Counted from the first letter of the stretch, positions 23,311-32,918 are shown. The stretch is 64,000 nucleotides of DNA from Candidatus Aalborgicola defluviihabitans (GCA_016705575.1 JADIXX010000003.1:124001-188000); one strand, 5' to 3'. The notes: generated by a model not told the origin, from the sequence alone. Made by a program: numbers and translations.

Positions 23311-24741
23311 ATGAAAAAATTATTCATTTCCCTTGCGCTGGGTTGGAGTCTGTTAACCGCGGGTTCTGTCGCGCTGGCGCAGACTGTGGCACCCGCGCTA
23401 ACACTGGTCCCCAACAAGGGAGACACCGCCTGGATGATGGTCTCCACCATGCTGGTCATCTTGATGACTGTGCCGGGCCTGGCGCTGTTCTACGGTGGTT
23501 TGGTGCGCAGCAAGAACATGCTGTCTGTGCTGATGCAGGTCATGGTCACGTTCTCGATGATTGTGGTGCTGTGGTTCATCTACGGCTACAGCCTGGCGTT
23601 TACCGAGGGCAACCCGTTCATCGGCGGGTTTGACCGGCTGCTCATGAAGGGCATCTGGGACAACGCTGCGGGTACTTTTGCCAATGCCGCCACATTCAGC
23701 AAGGGCGTTGTGATCCCTGAGATCGTGTTTGCCGCATTCCAGGCCACGTTTGCCGGCATCACTTGCGCGCTGATCGTCGGATCATTCGCTGAACGCATCA
23801 AGTTCGCTGCCGTGTTGGCCTTCATGGTGCTGTGGTTCACCTTCAGCTACTTGCCTATGGCGCACATGGTCTGGTTCTGGGCCGGCCCTGACGCTTACAT
23901 CAGCAAGGAAGTGGTCGACAAGGTTAATGCCACGGCTGGCATGCTGTGGCAGTGGGGTGCGATGGACTTCGCAGGCGGTACGGTGGTGCACATCAACGCT
24001 GCGGTCGCCGGTTTGGTCGGTGCCTTCTTTATCGGCAAGCGTATTGGCTACGGCAAGGAAGCCATGGCACCCCACAGCCTGACATTGACTATGGTGGGTG
24101 CTGCCTTGCTGTGGGTCGGCTGGTTCGGCTTTAACGCGGGCTCCGCATTGGAAGCCAATGGCTTTGCCGCCCTGGCCTTCATCAACACCCTGGGTGCAAC
24201 GGCAGCGGCCGTGCTGACCTGGTCTATCGGTGAAGCCATGCACAAGGGCAAAGCCTCCATGTTGGGTGCTGCGTCTGGCGCAGTGGCAGGTTTGGTGGCC
24301 ATCACGCCGGCAGCCGGCAACGTCGGCATCGGCGGTGGTCTGGCGATCGGCCTGATCGCTGGTTTTGCCGGTCTGTGGGGTGTGACCGGTCTGAAGAAAA
24401 TGCTGGGCGCTGACGACTCGCTGGACGTGTTCGGCGTGCACGGTGTCTGCGGCATTCTGGGTGCCCTGTTGACCGGTGTCTTCGCATCACCCTCCTTGGG
24501 AGGCCCGAGCGCCATGGGCGACTGGGTGACGGCAACCATGGTCACACCGGCTGACTACTCCATTGCCGCGCAAGTGTGGATCCAGGCCAAGGCCGTAGGT
24601 GTGACTGTGCTGTGGTCGGGCATCGTATCGGTTGTTGCCTACTTCATCGTCGACAAGACCATCGGTCTGCGCGTCAGCGAAGAAGACGAGCGCGAAGGCC
24701 TGGACATCACCTCGCACGGAGAAACGGCTTACAGCCGCTAG
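23311..24741 (+). CDS. amtB: Ammonium transporter
   Basis: The 476-residue inner-membrane channel has a cleavable leader (MKKLFISLALGWSLLTAGSVALAQ) and eleven helices. DTAWMMVSTMLVILMTVPGLALFYGGLVRSKN is the first-helix signature. AGITCALIVGSFAERIKF, the periplasmic DFAGGTVVHINAAVAGLVGA with pore histidine, and the twin-histidine partner DVFGVHGVCGILGALLTGVFA are all intact. The tail after the last helix carries the short cytoplasmic segment expected for GlnK contact. It is twelve bases downstream of glnK and ends before a strong terminator. Confidence 0.97.
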   Translation: MKKLFISLALGWSLLTAGSVALAQTVAPALTLVPNKGDTAWMMVSTMLVILMTVPGLALFYGGLVRSKNMLSVLMQVMVTFSMIVVLWFIYGYSLAFTEGNPFIGGFDRLLMKGIWDNAAGTFANAATFSKGVVIPEIVFAAFQATFAGITCALIVGSFAERIKFAAVLAFMVLWFTFSYLPMAHMVWFWAGPDAYISKEVVDKVNATAGMLWQWGAMDFAGGTVVHINAAVAGLVGAFFIGKRIGYGKEAMAPHSLTLTMVGAALLWVGWFGFNAGSALEANGFAALAFINTLGATAAAVLTWSIGEAMHKGKASMLGAASGAVAGLVAITPAAGNVGIGGGLAIGLIAGFAGLWGVTGLKKMLGADDSLDVFGVHGVCGILGALLTGVFASPSLGGPSAMGDWVTATMVTPADYSIAAQVWIQAKAVGVTVLWSGIVSVVAYFIVDKTIGLRVSEEDEREGLDITSHGETAYSR

Positions 24742-24751
24742 GCACGCTGCG

Positions 24752-24790
24752 CAAAACCCCGGACGAACGTGTGTTCCTCCGGGGTTTTTT
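24752..24790 (+). terminator. Rho-independent terminator of porin-glnK-amtB
   Basis: AAAACCCCGGA pairs with TCCGGGGTTTT across a 14-base loop and is followed by further T residues. It starts 11 bases past the amtB stop. Confidence 0.9.
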
Positions 24791-24843
24791 GTGCTGGTTC
24801 GGTGCACAATTTGGCATTGAGTCACATTGTGAAAGCGTCCGCC

Positions 24844-25842
24844 ATGCTCCCTCAAACCAACCCGTTTCCTGGCGATGGTCCAGCCGTTGATCCGTCGCAG
24901 ACGCACACATTGCAATGGCAAACCCTCAACCCGTTGACGTACCAGCTGGGGGAGTCACCCTTTTGGCACCCGTTGGAGCAGTTGCTGTATTGGGTCGATA
25001 TTGCGGCAAAGACCATCTTGCGCGCCAATGTCTATATGGGCACGGTGGAGACTTGGGAGATGCCCAGCGAGCCTGGATGTCTGGCGCCGGCGGCCCTCGG
25101 TGGGTTGGTCATTGCGCTGCGCAATGGTATTTTTCGTGCGCGCGAATGGCGTGGTGGGCTCGACCCAGTCACCACGTTGCCGTACGACACAGGTAGCGTG
25201 CGCGCCAACGACGGCAAGTGCGACCCGCGTGGGCGCTTTTGGGTGGGTACGCTGGACGAAACCAAGACCGCGCATGCTGCCGCCCTGTACTCTGTCGATG
25301 CGCGCAGTGGCCGCGTGCCACAGGTGCAGCGTCATGTGGGGGATGCCCTGACAGGCAACGGTTTGGCGTGGAGCCCGGACGAACGCACGGCCTACTGGAC
25401 AGATACCGCCAGTCACGCCATCCGCGCCTGGGACTGCGACCTGCAAACCAATACCCTGACCGCACCGCGCACGTTCCAACAATTTGCACCCAAACCCGCC
25501 GGGTGGACATGGTCACCTGCATCAGCGTCCAATGCAGTGCCGTACGGAGGCCGCCCTGACGGCGCTGCCGTTGACGTGCAAGGCCACTACTGGGTGGCGC
25601 TATACGAAGGGCAGCGCCTGTGTCGCTTTGCGCCTGATGGCCGTCTGGTAGCACAGTACCCGACCCCCGCCGTATGCCCGACCATGCCCTGCTTTGGTGG
25701 CGAAGACTTGAAAACCTTGTACCTCACATCCGCCCGTCGTGGGCGCAGCGCAGACGAACTCGCGGCGTTTCCGGATTCGGGCTGTGTCTTTTCCACCCGT
25801 GTTGATGTACCAGGCCTGGCGGTCAATATGTACCAAGATTGA
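24844..25842 (+). CDS. SMP-30/gluconolactonase/LRE family protein
   Basis: This 332-residue six-bladed beta-propeller has the family opening LGESPFWHPLEQLLYWVDI with metal ligand E37. VRANDGKCDPRGRFWVGTLD supplies the central Asn/Asp ligands, TGNGLAWSPDERTAYWTDT the third, and GGRPDGAAVDVQGHYWVALY the last Asp. Members hydrolyse sugar lactones such as gluconolactone. A loop around residues 215-240 (PKPAGWTWSPASASN) is longer than usual. The gene stands alone between the amtB terminator and glcE. ATG 24844 was chosen because the earlier frame overlaps the terminator. Confidence 0.87.
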   Translation: MLPQTNPFPGDGPAVDPSQTHTLQWQTLNPLTYQLGESPFWHPLEQLLYWVDIAAKTILRANVYMGTVETWEMPSEPGCLAPAALGGLVIALRNGIFRAREWRGGLDPVTTLPYDTGSVRANDGKCDPRGRFWVGTLDETKTAHAAALYSVDARSGRVPQVQRHVGDALTGNGLAWSPDERTAYWTDTASHAIRAWDCDLQTNTLTAPRTFQQFAPKPAGWTWSPASASNAVPYGGRPDGAAVDVQGHYWVALYEGQRLCRFAPDGRLVAQYPTPAVCPTMPCFGGEDLKTLYLTSARRGRSADELAAFPDSGCVFSTRVDVPGLAVNMYQD

Positions 25843-25923
25843 ATTTCGGTGCTCCATGGGCACAAATTTTTGGTGCCAGTGGTTTCAAAAAATTCACGCT
25901 ATGCCGGCAATGCCGCCGCTACC

Positions 25924-27159
25924 ATGGCGGGCATGCAAACCATGGATTCGGCCCTGCGCCATATTACTGACCACATCCGCGCCGCTTCGTCGAATGGCAC
26001 TGCCTTACGCATCTGCGGTGGCGGCAGCAAGGATTTTTATGGCAACCACCTCGAGGGCGAGTTGCTGGACACCCGCGGACTATCGGGCATTCTGAGCTAC
26101 GAGCCCACGGAACTGGTGGTCACCGTGGGTGCCGGCACTCCGTTAGCCGAACTGGAAGCCCTGCTGGCCGAGCATGGTCAATGCCTGGCGTTTGAGCCGC
26201 CGCACTTTGCCTGGTCATCCTCCGCCACGGCCACCCACGCCGAGCCCTTGGGCGAGCGGGCTCCATCTTGTGGCACCGCCGACGGGAGCAAAGCGACCAT
26301 CGGTGGCATGGTTGCTGCGGGTCTGAGTGGTCCAGCCCGCGCCAGTGCCGGTGCGGTGCGTGAATACGTGCTGGGCCTGCATCTGGTCAACGGCCTGGGG
26401 AAGGAACTGGTCTTTGGTGGCCAGGTCATGAAAAACGTGGCTGGCTACGATGTCTCCCGCATGATGGTGGGCAGCATGGGTACGCTGGGGCTGATCACCG
26501 AGGTCTCGCTCAAGGTGCTGCCGGTGGCCCCCGCCGAGGCCACTCTGGTGTTTGCCATGGACCAGGCCAGTGCTCTGGAATGCCTGCACCGCTGGGGCGG
26601 CCAGCCCCTGCCGCTCAATGCCAGCTGCTGGGTGCACGACGACACGGCTGGCGAAACCACAGGATATACGGGCCAGGACCTGCTGTTTGTGCGGCTGCGC
26701 GGTGCCGTGGCGGCGGTGGAGGCGGCCTGCCAGAAGATGCTGGCCGAACAGACGGGCCAGCGCATGGACAACGCCCAAGCCCAAGGCGACTGGGAACTGT
26801 GCCGCAACCAGCAACTGCCTTTTTTTGCCCGCCCGGCTGACCCATGCCTAGCGCTGTGGCGCCTGAGCGTGCCGCAGACCACCCCGGTGCTGGACCTGCC
26901 TGCCAGCCCGTTGGTGGAGTGGCACGGCGGCCTGCGTTGGCTGTGGGCGCCGCTGCACGCTGCCGCCGCGCTACAGGCGCAGGCCCACGCTCATGGTGGA
27001 AATGCTACTCTTTTTGTAGTGCCTTACGTAGATTCGACGAGGGCTAGAGGCTCATTTCTCTTGAATAATTCGGCGCAGATGGCCATTCAGCAGCGCCTCA
27101 AGCAGAGCATGGACCCCCACGGCATCTTCAATCCCCACCGGCTGTTTGACGCCTGGTAA
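25924..27159 (+). CDS. glcE: Glycolate oxidase FAD-binding subunit GlcE
   Basis: This ~411-residue FAD-linked oxidase subunit has the PCMH FAD fold (LRICGGGSKDFYG, LSYEPTELVVTVGAGTPLAELEALL, GGMVAAGLSGPARASAGAVREYVLG, GQVMKNVAGYDVSRMMVGSMGTLGLITEV) and the C-terminal DPHGIFNPHRL. GlcDEF oxidises glycolate to glyoxylate. Starts at 25924, 25933 and 25942 are all in frame (ATG). Residues near 365-385 are encoded by a copy of the dispersed repeat (27004-27070) that keeps the frame open. glcD is not present upstream. Confidence 0.92.
   Translation: MAGMQTMDSALRHITDHIRAASSNGTALRICGGGSKDFYGNHLEGELLDTRGLSGILSYEPTELVVTVGAGTPLAELEALLAEHGQCLAFEPPHFAWSSSATATHAEPLGERAPSCGTADGSKATIGGMVAAGLSGPARASAGAVREYVLGLHLVNGLGKELVFGGQVMKNVAGYDVSRMMVGSMGTLGLITEVSLKVLPVAPAEATLVFAMDQASALECLHRWGGQPLPLNASCWVHDDTAGETTGYTGQDLLFVRLRGAVAAVEAACQKMLAEQTGQRMDNAQAQGDWELCRNQQLPFFARPADPCLALWRLSVPQTTPVLDLPASPLVEWHGGLRWLWAPLHAAAALQAQAHAHGGNATLFVVPYVDSTRARGSFLLNNSAQMAIQQRLKQSMDPHGIFNPHRLFDAW
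27004..27070 (+). repeat. Dispersed GAGGGCTAG repeat, copy 3, inside glcE
   Basis: GCTAC at 27004, TTGTAG and GCCTTACGTAG follow, and GAGGGCTAGAGG starts at 27039, exactly 35 bases from the first base. A TGAATAAT-type tail ends it. It lies wholly within glcE, read in a frame without stops, and encodes the VDSTRARGSFLLNN segment. Confidence 0.8.
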
Positions 27160-27163
27160 CCCT

Positions 27164-28414
27164 ATGCAAACCACGCTGGCCCCCGAGTACCAGAACACCC
27201 CTGACGGCCAGGCCGCCGAGGCCATCCTGCGCAAGTGCGTGCACTGCGGCTTCTGCACTGCCACCTGCCCTACCTACCAGTTGCTGGGCGATGAGCTGGA
27301 CGGCCCGCGTGGCCGCATCTACCTGATGAAGCAGGTGCTGGAAGGCCACACGCCCACCCGCAAAACCCAGTTGCATTTGGACCGCTGCCTGACCTGCCGC
27401 AATTGCGAGACCACTTGCCCCAGTGGTGTGGACTACGGCCACCTGCTGGACATTGGCCGCAAGTTGGTGGACGCCAAGGTGCCGCGCCCGATGGGGGAGC
27501 GCGCCGTGCGCTGGGCATTGAAGGAGGGCATCCCTTCACCCCTGTTCGGCCCAGCCATGGCGTTGGGCCAGCTGGTGCGCCCGTTGATGCCTGCTGCACT
27601 GAAGAACAAGGTGCCCGCCAAGCAGGATGCTGGCACGTGGCCCACACGCAGCCACACGCGCAAGGTTCTGATGCTGGCCGGCTGCGCCCAGCCCGCCATG
27701 GCCCCCAACATCAACGCATCCACCGCCAGGGTGCTGGATGCGGTGGGCATCCAGACCATCGTGGCACCCGATGCGGGCTGCTGCGGCGCTGTCAAATTCC
27801 ACCTGAACGACCAGGACGGCGGCAAAGCCGAGATGCGCGCCAATATTGACGCCTGGTGGCCCCAGGTGCAACAGGGGGTAGAGGCGATTGTGATGAATGC
27901 CTCGGGTTGTGGTGTCACGGTCAAGGAGTACGGCTATATCCTGCAAGACGACCCGGCCTATGCCGAAAAGGCGGCCCGCATCAGTGGGTTGACCCGGGAC
28001 TTGAGCGAGTTGTTGCCGGTGATCGTGCAGTCCTTGCAGGCTGCCCGTCCGGCGCTGGCAGAACGCATCCGCACCCAGGCACCCAAGCTGGCCTTTCACC
28101 CGCCGTGCACGTTGCAGCACGGCCAAAAGCTCAAGGGCGGGGTCGAGCAACACCTGGGTGCATTGGGCTTCGACATCCGCACCCCCCTGAATGAAAGCCA
28201 TCTGTGCTGCGGCTCGGCTGGCACCTACAGCGTGCTCAACCCTGCGCTGGCCTACCAGTTGCGCGATCGCAAATTGGGTCACCTGAACGAACTGCAGCAA
28301 GAGGTGATCGTGTCGGCCAATATCGGCTGTATCACCCACCTGCAAAGCGGCACGGCAACAAAGGTGCGCCACTGGGTGGAAGTGCTGGACGAGGCGTTGG
28401 CGTCACTGTCCTGA
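27164..28414 (+). CDS. glcF: Glycolate oxidase iron-sulfur subunit GlcF
   Basis: The 416-residue protein has two N-terminal 4Fe-4S motifs, CVHCGFCTATCPTY (from residue 25) and CLTCRNCETTCPSG (from 75). Two CCG domains follow, with APDAGCCGAVKFH and LCCGSAGTYSVL. It carries electrons from the FAD subunits of glycolate oxidase to the membrane quinone pool. The ATG lies four bases after the glcE stop, so the genes are coupled. The length matches E. coli GlcF (407). Confidence 0.95.
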   Translation: MQTTLAPEYQNTPDGQAAEAILRKCVHCGFCTATCPTYQLLGDELDGPRGRIYLMKQVLEGHTPTRKTQLHLDRCLTCRNCETTCPSGVDYGHLLDIGRKLVDAKVPRPMGERAVRWALKEGIPSPLFGPAMALGQLVRPLMPAALKNKVPAKQDAGTWPTRSHTRKVLMLAGCAQPAMAPNINASTARVLDAVGIQTIVAPDAGCCGAVKFHLNDQDGGKAEMRANIDAWWPQVQQGVEAIVMNASGCGVTVKEYGYILQDDPAYAEKAARISGLTRDLSELLPVIVQSLQAARPALAERIRTQAPKLAFHPPCTLQHGQKLKGGVEQHLGALGFDIRTPLNESHLCCGSAGTYSVLNPALAYQLRDRKLGHLNELQQEVIVSANIGCITHLQSGTATKVRHWVEVLDEALASLS

Positions 28415-28416
28415 AG

Positions 28417-31383
28417 CTACTGGTTGCAGAGTGGTCGAGGTTGGTAGGCGGCCATGAAAGCGTCAAAGTCTGCCGCCCGCATGGGCCGGGCGTACAGGTA
28501 GCCCTGTACAAAGTCGCAGCCAACTGTGGCCAGCAAGTCTCGCTGCTCGGCGGTTTCTACGCCCTCTGCAATCACCTGGATGCCCAAGGCGTGCGCCATC
28601 ACGATGATGGCCTTGCATAACGCCAGTTCGGTGGACTCGGCAATCAAATGGCACACAAAAGACTGGTCGATCTTGATGAAGTCGATGTCGAACTTCTGCA
28701 GATACGACAAGGACGAATACCCTGTACCAAAATCATCCAGCGACACGCGGATGCCCGCATCACGCAGCGCCAGCAGGGTGTCAACCACCTGCCTGCTGGT
28801 GTTGAGCAGCAGGCCCTCGGTGATCTCCACCGCAATGCTGTCGCCGGGCAGGCCCTGCGCCGTCAGTTGCGCCGACCAGGGTGTGCGGCCAGCGCCGTCG
28901 TGGTGGAATTGCACCGGAGACTTGTTCACGCTGATCTGAAAATGGGGTGCCAGATCTTGCCGCCAGGCCCGCACCTGCTGGGCGGCTTGCTGAAACACCC
29001 ATTCGCCAATCTCGACAATCAGACCACTGGATTCGGCAATGGGGATGAAGGTTGTCGGACTGACCAGACCCCGGGTGGGATGGTCCCAGCGGATCATGGC
29101 CTCGGCCTTGTGGATGGCGCCGGTGGCCAGTTCGATAATGGGTTGGTAGACCACATGAAATTGGTGGTTTTGCAAGGCGGTTCGCAAGTCGCCGGCCAGG
29201 CGCACCCGGGTCTGTGCGGCCTCCTGCAACGCCGGCGTAAAGAAACTGAAGCGGTTGCGCCCGGCGCCTTTGGCCACGTACAGGGCCTGGTCGGCGCTTT
29301 TCAGCAGGTTCTCGATGTGGTCGGCGTCCGATGGATAGAGAGCGATGCCGATGCTGGCCGAAACAAACACCTGTTCCGTGCCAAGTTGGTAGACCTGGCT
29401 CAGCGTTTGCAAAATCTTTTGCAGGATGCCTTCCAGGTGGAAACTGTCAGTAAGTTCGGCCAGGATAACGGTGTACTCGTCACCGCCCATCCGTGCCACG
29501 GTGTCCGACTCCCGCACGCAGGCCTGGATGCGCCGCCCGGCCTCCACCAACAGCAGGTCGCCCTGGTCATGGCCCAGGGTATCGTTAACCTCCTTGAAGT
29601 GGTCCAGATCAATGAAAATCAGGGCCAGTTGCTGCTGGTCCCGGTTGCATTGCTTGATCTCCTGCTCCAGCCGGTCACGCAGCATGCGCCGGTTGGGCAG
29701 ACCGGTCAGGGAGTCGTAAAACGCCTGCTGGCGGATCAGTGCCTCGGATTCTTTGCGGTGGGTGATGTCGGTAAAGGTGCCGATCATGCGCAACGGCAGG
29801 CCTTTGGCGTCGCGGCTGATGACCATGCCCCGGCTGAGTACCCACTTCCAGCTGCCATCCTTGCAGCGAATACGCCGCTCAATGGTGTAGCTCGGCGTAC
29901 GGCGTTCAAAGTGGTCGGCGCGTGCGCGTTGCAGTGCATCCATGTCGTCCGGGTGGGTACGGCTGTCGAACTCCTCGGACAGGTTTTCCAGGTCTGTGCC
30001 GTCGTAGCCGCACATCTGCAGCAAACGTGGAGAAAAGAACTCCTTGCCCGTCTGAATGTACCAATCCCACACGCCGTCGCCGGTGCTGTCCAGGGCCAGT
30101 TTCCAGCGCTCCTCGCTTTCGCGAATAGCGGCCTCGGCCTGTTTGCGTTCGGTGATGTCCTGCAGTACCGAAGTGCGTCTTTGGGGCTTGCCCTCGTTCC
30201 AGGTGGTCCTTCCCTTAATGCGGACCCAGATGGGGCGGCCCTGACCGGTGATCATCTCCAGTTCCATATCATGTTCAGTCATTTCCCCGTCGGCCTGGGT
30301 CGGCGGGATCAGCTGGATCATTTCCTGGGACCGGGGCGTAAAAAAACGTCGGGTCGAGGCCAGGTCACCTGGCGTGTAGTCCTCGGGGGTGACCTCCAGG
30401 ATGCGGTAGACACCATCTGTCCAGTACACCGTGTTGTTGACAAAGTCGCGCTCCCAGGCGCCCACGCCTGCCACGGTCTGGGTGGCGTCCAGCAAGGTAT
30501 TGAGGCGTTGGCGTGCGGCTTCCGACTGCACGTAATCGGTGACATCAGCAAAAGTGCGCACCAAGCCGCCCGAGGGCAGGTTCTGGGTGCGCACTTCCAG
30601 GGTCCGCCCTTGGGGGGTGTCGCGCAGGTAATGACTGGGGTAGTTGTTTGTCGCCCATTGGGTGGATTGCGTCAGATGCTGGCGGGCTTCCGGGGCCACC
30701 AGGTGTGCATCGGTCCCAAAGTCGCCCCGCTCCCGCAGAAAGTGGATTATGTCTTCCATCAGGGGGTGCTGCGCGAGCATGCTCATCGGCAGGTCCAGCA
30801 GCTCGCAGGCGCGCTGGTTGAACTGGCGTACGCGCCCATCTGCATCCACCAGCACGATGCCCTGGCTGATACTGCTGAGTGTCGTTTGCAGCAGCTGGGT
30901 GTTTTGCTGCAATTGGGTGTTGAGGGCTCGCAAATCGCTTTCGGCTCGTTTGCGTTCGGTGATATCGGTGTGGGTGCCAATCATGCGCAGGGGCGCGCCG
31001 TTGGCGTCCCGCTCGACCACCGTGCCCCGCGCCAAAATCCACTTCCAACTGCCATCTTTGCAGCGTATACGGATGTCCTGGGCATAGGTTGGGACCAGCC
31101 CTGCCATGTAGTTGCGTGCGTCAGTCTGGACGCGTGGCAGATCGTCCGGATGCACACGGTCCACAAAGTCCCGATAGCCTTGTGTCAATTCGCCGGCCTG
31201 GTAGCCCAGCATTTCTTCCCAGCGCGCGGAATGTGTTTGCGCATTGGTGACCAAATTCCAGTCCCACACCCCTACTCCGGTGCCTTCCAGCGCCTGCTTC
31301 CACGGGTTTTCTTCGTCAGTGGGTGATGTCAGTGCGTCGTTCACGGTTTGGAGTATCCCATGTGCTTCCTGCCACAGCCACAA
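28417..31383 (-). CDS. PAS-PAS-PAS-PAS-GGDEF-EAL cyclic-di-GMP signalling protein
   Basis: This 988-residue cytoplasmic protein has four PAS/PAC modules (about 28-150, 155-270, 285-410 and 430-550), with PAC signatures such as DGSWKWILARGTVVERDANG and MIGTHTDITERK. The diguanylate cyclase domain has RMGGDEYTV with an inhibitory RESD site upstream. The EAL domain has DDFGTGYSSL, IKIDQSFV and AEGVE intact. The EAL motif itself reads EAM (KAEAMIRW), a conservative change. No transmembrane helix is seen, so it likely senses intracellular signals. The start codon is GTG 31383; GTG 31344 is an alternative. Its 3' end meets the glcF stop, convergent. Confidence 0.9.
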   Translation of the reverse strand: MWLWQEAHGILQTVNDALTSPTDEENPWKQALEGTGVGVWDWNLVTNAQTHSARWEEMLGYQAGELTQGYRDFVDRVHPDDLPRVQTDARNYMAGLVPTYAQDIRIRCKDGSWKWILARGTVVERDANGAPLRMIGTHTDITERKRAESDLRALNTQLQQNTQLLQTTLSSISQGIVLVDADGRVRQFNQRACELLDLPMSMLAQHPLMEDIIHFLRERGDFGTDAHLVAPEARQHLTQSTQWATNNYPSHYLRDTPQGRTLEVRTQNLPSGGLVRTFADVTDYVQSEAARQRLNTLLDATQTVAGVGAWERDFVNNTVYWTDGVYRILEVTPEDYTPGDLASTRRFFTPRSQEMIQLIPPTQADGEMTEHDMELEMITGQGRPIWVRIKGRTTWNEGKPQRRTSVLQDITERKQAEAAIRESEERWKLALDSTGDGVWDWYIQTGKEFFSPRLLQMCGYDGTDLENLSEEFDSRTHPDDMDALQRARADHFERRTPSYTIERRIRCKDGSWKWVLSRGMVISRDAKGLPLRMIGTFTDITHRKESEALIRQQAFYDSLTGLPNRRMLRDRLEQEIKQCNRDQQQLALIFIDLDHFKEVNDTLGHDQGDLLLVEAGRRIQACVRESDTVARMGGDEYTVILAELTDSFHLEGILQKILQTLSQVYQLGTEQVFVSASIGIALYPSDADHIENLLKSADQALYVAKGAGRNRFSFFTPALQEAAQTRVRLAGDLRTALQNHQFHVVYQPIIELATGAIHKAEAMIRWDHPTRGLVSPTTFIPIAESSGLIVEIGEWVFQQAAQQVRAWRQDLAPHFQISVNKSPVQFHHDGAGRTPWSAQLTAQGLPGDSIAVEITEGLLLNTSRQVVDTLLALRDAGIRVSLDDFGTGYSSLSYLQKFDIDFIKIDQSFVCHLIAESTELALCKAIIVMAHALGIQVIAEGVETAEQRDLLATVGCDFVQGYLYARPMRAADFDAFMAAYQPRPLCNQ

Positions 31384-31430
31384 TGGTTACGACCAAGTTC
31401 AGTGGCGGTTGTGCACCCACCGATAGTTGC

Positions 31431-31916
31431 CTAGGGTGCTAACACGGCCTCGATATCTTTGGTCATGCTTTGCGGCGTATCGGTGGGGGCATAGCGTTTG
31501 AGAACCTGACCGTCGCGTCCGATCAGGAACTTGGTGAAGTTCCATTTGATCGCCTTGGAGCCCAACAAGCCAGGTGCTTCAGCGGCCATCCACTGGTACA
31601 GCGGGTGCGCGTTGCTGCCGTTGACATCGATCTTGGACATCATGGGAAAGCTCACACCGTAGTTGAGCTGGCAGAACTCGGCAATCTCGCCGTTGTTGCC
31701 AGCGTCCTGCGCTCCAAATTGGTTGCAGGGGAAACCCAGTACGACCAGTCCCTTCTTGCCATAGGTTTCGTGCAGCGTTTCCAGACCGGCGAACTGCGGC
31801 GTAAACCCGCAGGCACTGGCGGTGTTGACGATCAGCATGGGCTGTCCCTTGTATTGGCTCAACGCCACCTTTTTGCCGGTGATGGAAAGGGCTTCAAAAT
31901 CGTATGCGGAGGACAT
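31431..31916 (-). CDS. Glutathione peroxidase (thioredoxin-fold)
   Basis: The 161-residue protein has the peroxidase signature IVNTASACGFTPQFAGLETL with peroxidatic Cys36. GFPCNQFGAQDAG carries the catalytic Gln and second Cys, and IKWNFTKFLIGRDG carries the catalytic Trp and Asn. It uses cysteine, not selenocysteine. Bacterial members usually draw electrons from thioredoxin or glutathione and remove H2O2 and lipid peroxides. It stands alone on the minus strand. Confidence 0.94.
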   Translation of the reverse strand: MSSAYDFEALSITGKKVALSQYKGQPMLIVNTASACGFTPQFAGLETLHETYGKKGLVVLGFPCNQFGAQDAGNNGEIAEFCQLNYGVSFPMMSKIDVNGSNAHPLYQWMAAEAPGLLGSKAIKWNFTKFLIGRDGQVLKRYAPTDTPQSMTKDIEAVLAP

Positions 31917-32006
31917 GGTGTGGCCTTGGTGTTGGTAACAAAGCAGTCACCTTAACACTGCGCAATAACACTTGCAGAGGTGTGATATTGGCGTGAGGGT
32001 TCCGCG

Positions 32007-32918
32007 CTACGTACCTGAGGTGGCTGCCCTGAAAGACACGGTGGACAGGATGGCCGCCAGAAAGATCAGCGACCCGCCCAGCACCACACGCAGATTGAGT
32101 TCGCCGGCGCCCAGCAGCACGGCCGAGGTACTGGCAAACACCACTTCGGACAACATGATGATGGAGGTGGTGCTGGCGCTCAGGCGCGCTGCGCCGTACT
32201 GCAACCCCACATTGCCAACCAGAAAGAACACACTCAAGACTCCTACCCAGGTCAGCCAGCTTTGGGTTGGCGCAGGCAAGCTGCCCACCAACCCGTACTG
32301 CATGCCCAACAGTGCTGCCAGCGCCGCCATCAACGCGCCCCCGCCAAACATGGCCAGCATGCAGGCGGTTGTGGGCACGCCCTGCAGACGTCGCAGCAAA
32401 ATGTTGGTCAGGGCAAAGGCAAAGCCACCCATCACGGCAAGGCCATCGGCCAGGGTATGCGGCCATGGCCAGGGGGAGTCCGGTGTCTTGAGCACCACCA
32501 GCACGCCTGCCAGCGCCAGCGCCAGGCGCAAGAGTGATGCTGACGTGGGACGCTCCCCAAGCAAGGGCCAAGCCAACAAGACCACCCAGGCGGGCATCAG
32601 GTAGAAAAGCAGCACCACACGCACCACGTCGCCCACGGTAACGGCCCAGTTGAAACCGACGTTGGTCAACCCGGCGGCCACCAGCAGCACCCACAACCCC
32701 GCATGCTGGCCAAACGCGCGCCATGCGCCCGTGCGCAGTGCCAGCAGGCACACCAGGGCGAAGCAGTAGATCAGTGCAGTGGACCACAGTGGGTGGACGC
32801 CTTGATCCTGCAATTGGCGAAACGGCCACCAGGACACGCCCCAGGTAAACGCATTGAGCAACAGGGCCAACGCGGCCAATGCCCGAACTTTGCCGGGTGC
32901 TCCCGGCTCAACCGCCAT
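32007..32918 (-). CDS. EamA/DMT-family transporter
   Basis: The 303-residue protein has ten hydrophobic helices in two EamA repeats. The first includes TWGVSWWPFRQLQDQGVHPLW and VVLLFYLMPAWVVLLAWPLLGERPT. The second ends with SIIMLSEVVFASTSAVLLGAGEL. Members export amino acids or metabolites. The start ATG 32918 overlaps the original end of the frameshifted lplT (stop at 32908), so the two were probably one operon. Confidence 0.88.
   Translation of the reverse strand: MAVEPGAPGKVRALAALALLLNAFTWGVSWWPFRQLQDQGVHPLWSTALIYCFALVCLLALRTGAWRAFGQHAGLWVLLVAAGLTNVGFNWAVTVGDVVRVVLLFYLMPAWVVLLAWPLLGERPTSASLLRLALALAGVLVVLKTPDSPWPWPHTLADGLAVMGGFAFALTNILLRRLQGVPTTACMLAMFGGGALMAALAALLGMQYGLVGSLPAPTQSWLTWVGVLSVFFLVGNVGLQYGAARLSASTTSIIMLSEVVFASTSAVLLGAGELNLRVVLGGSLIFLAAILSTVSFRAATSGT

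Noticed and set aside
28648..31326. 892-codon plus-strand open frame opposite the GGDEF-EAL gene
   Set aside because: It is antisense to a gene with clear catalytic motifs, and its composition is that of a shadow frame.
28417..31383. EAL domain called inactive because the motif reads EAM
   Set aside because: The other catalytic residues (DDFGTG, the Lys in IKIDQSF, the Glu in AEGVE) are present, and Leu to Met is conservative; activity cannot be excluded.
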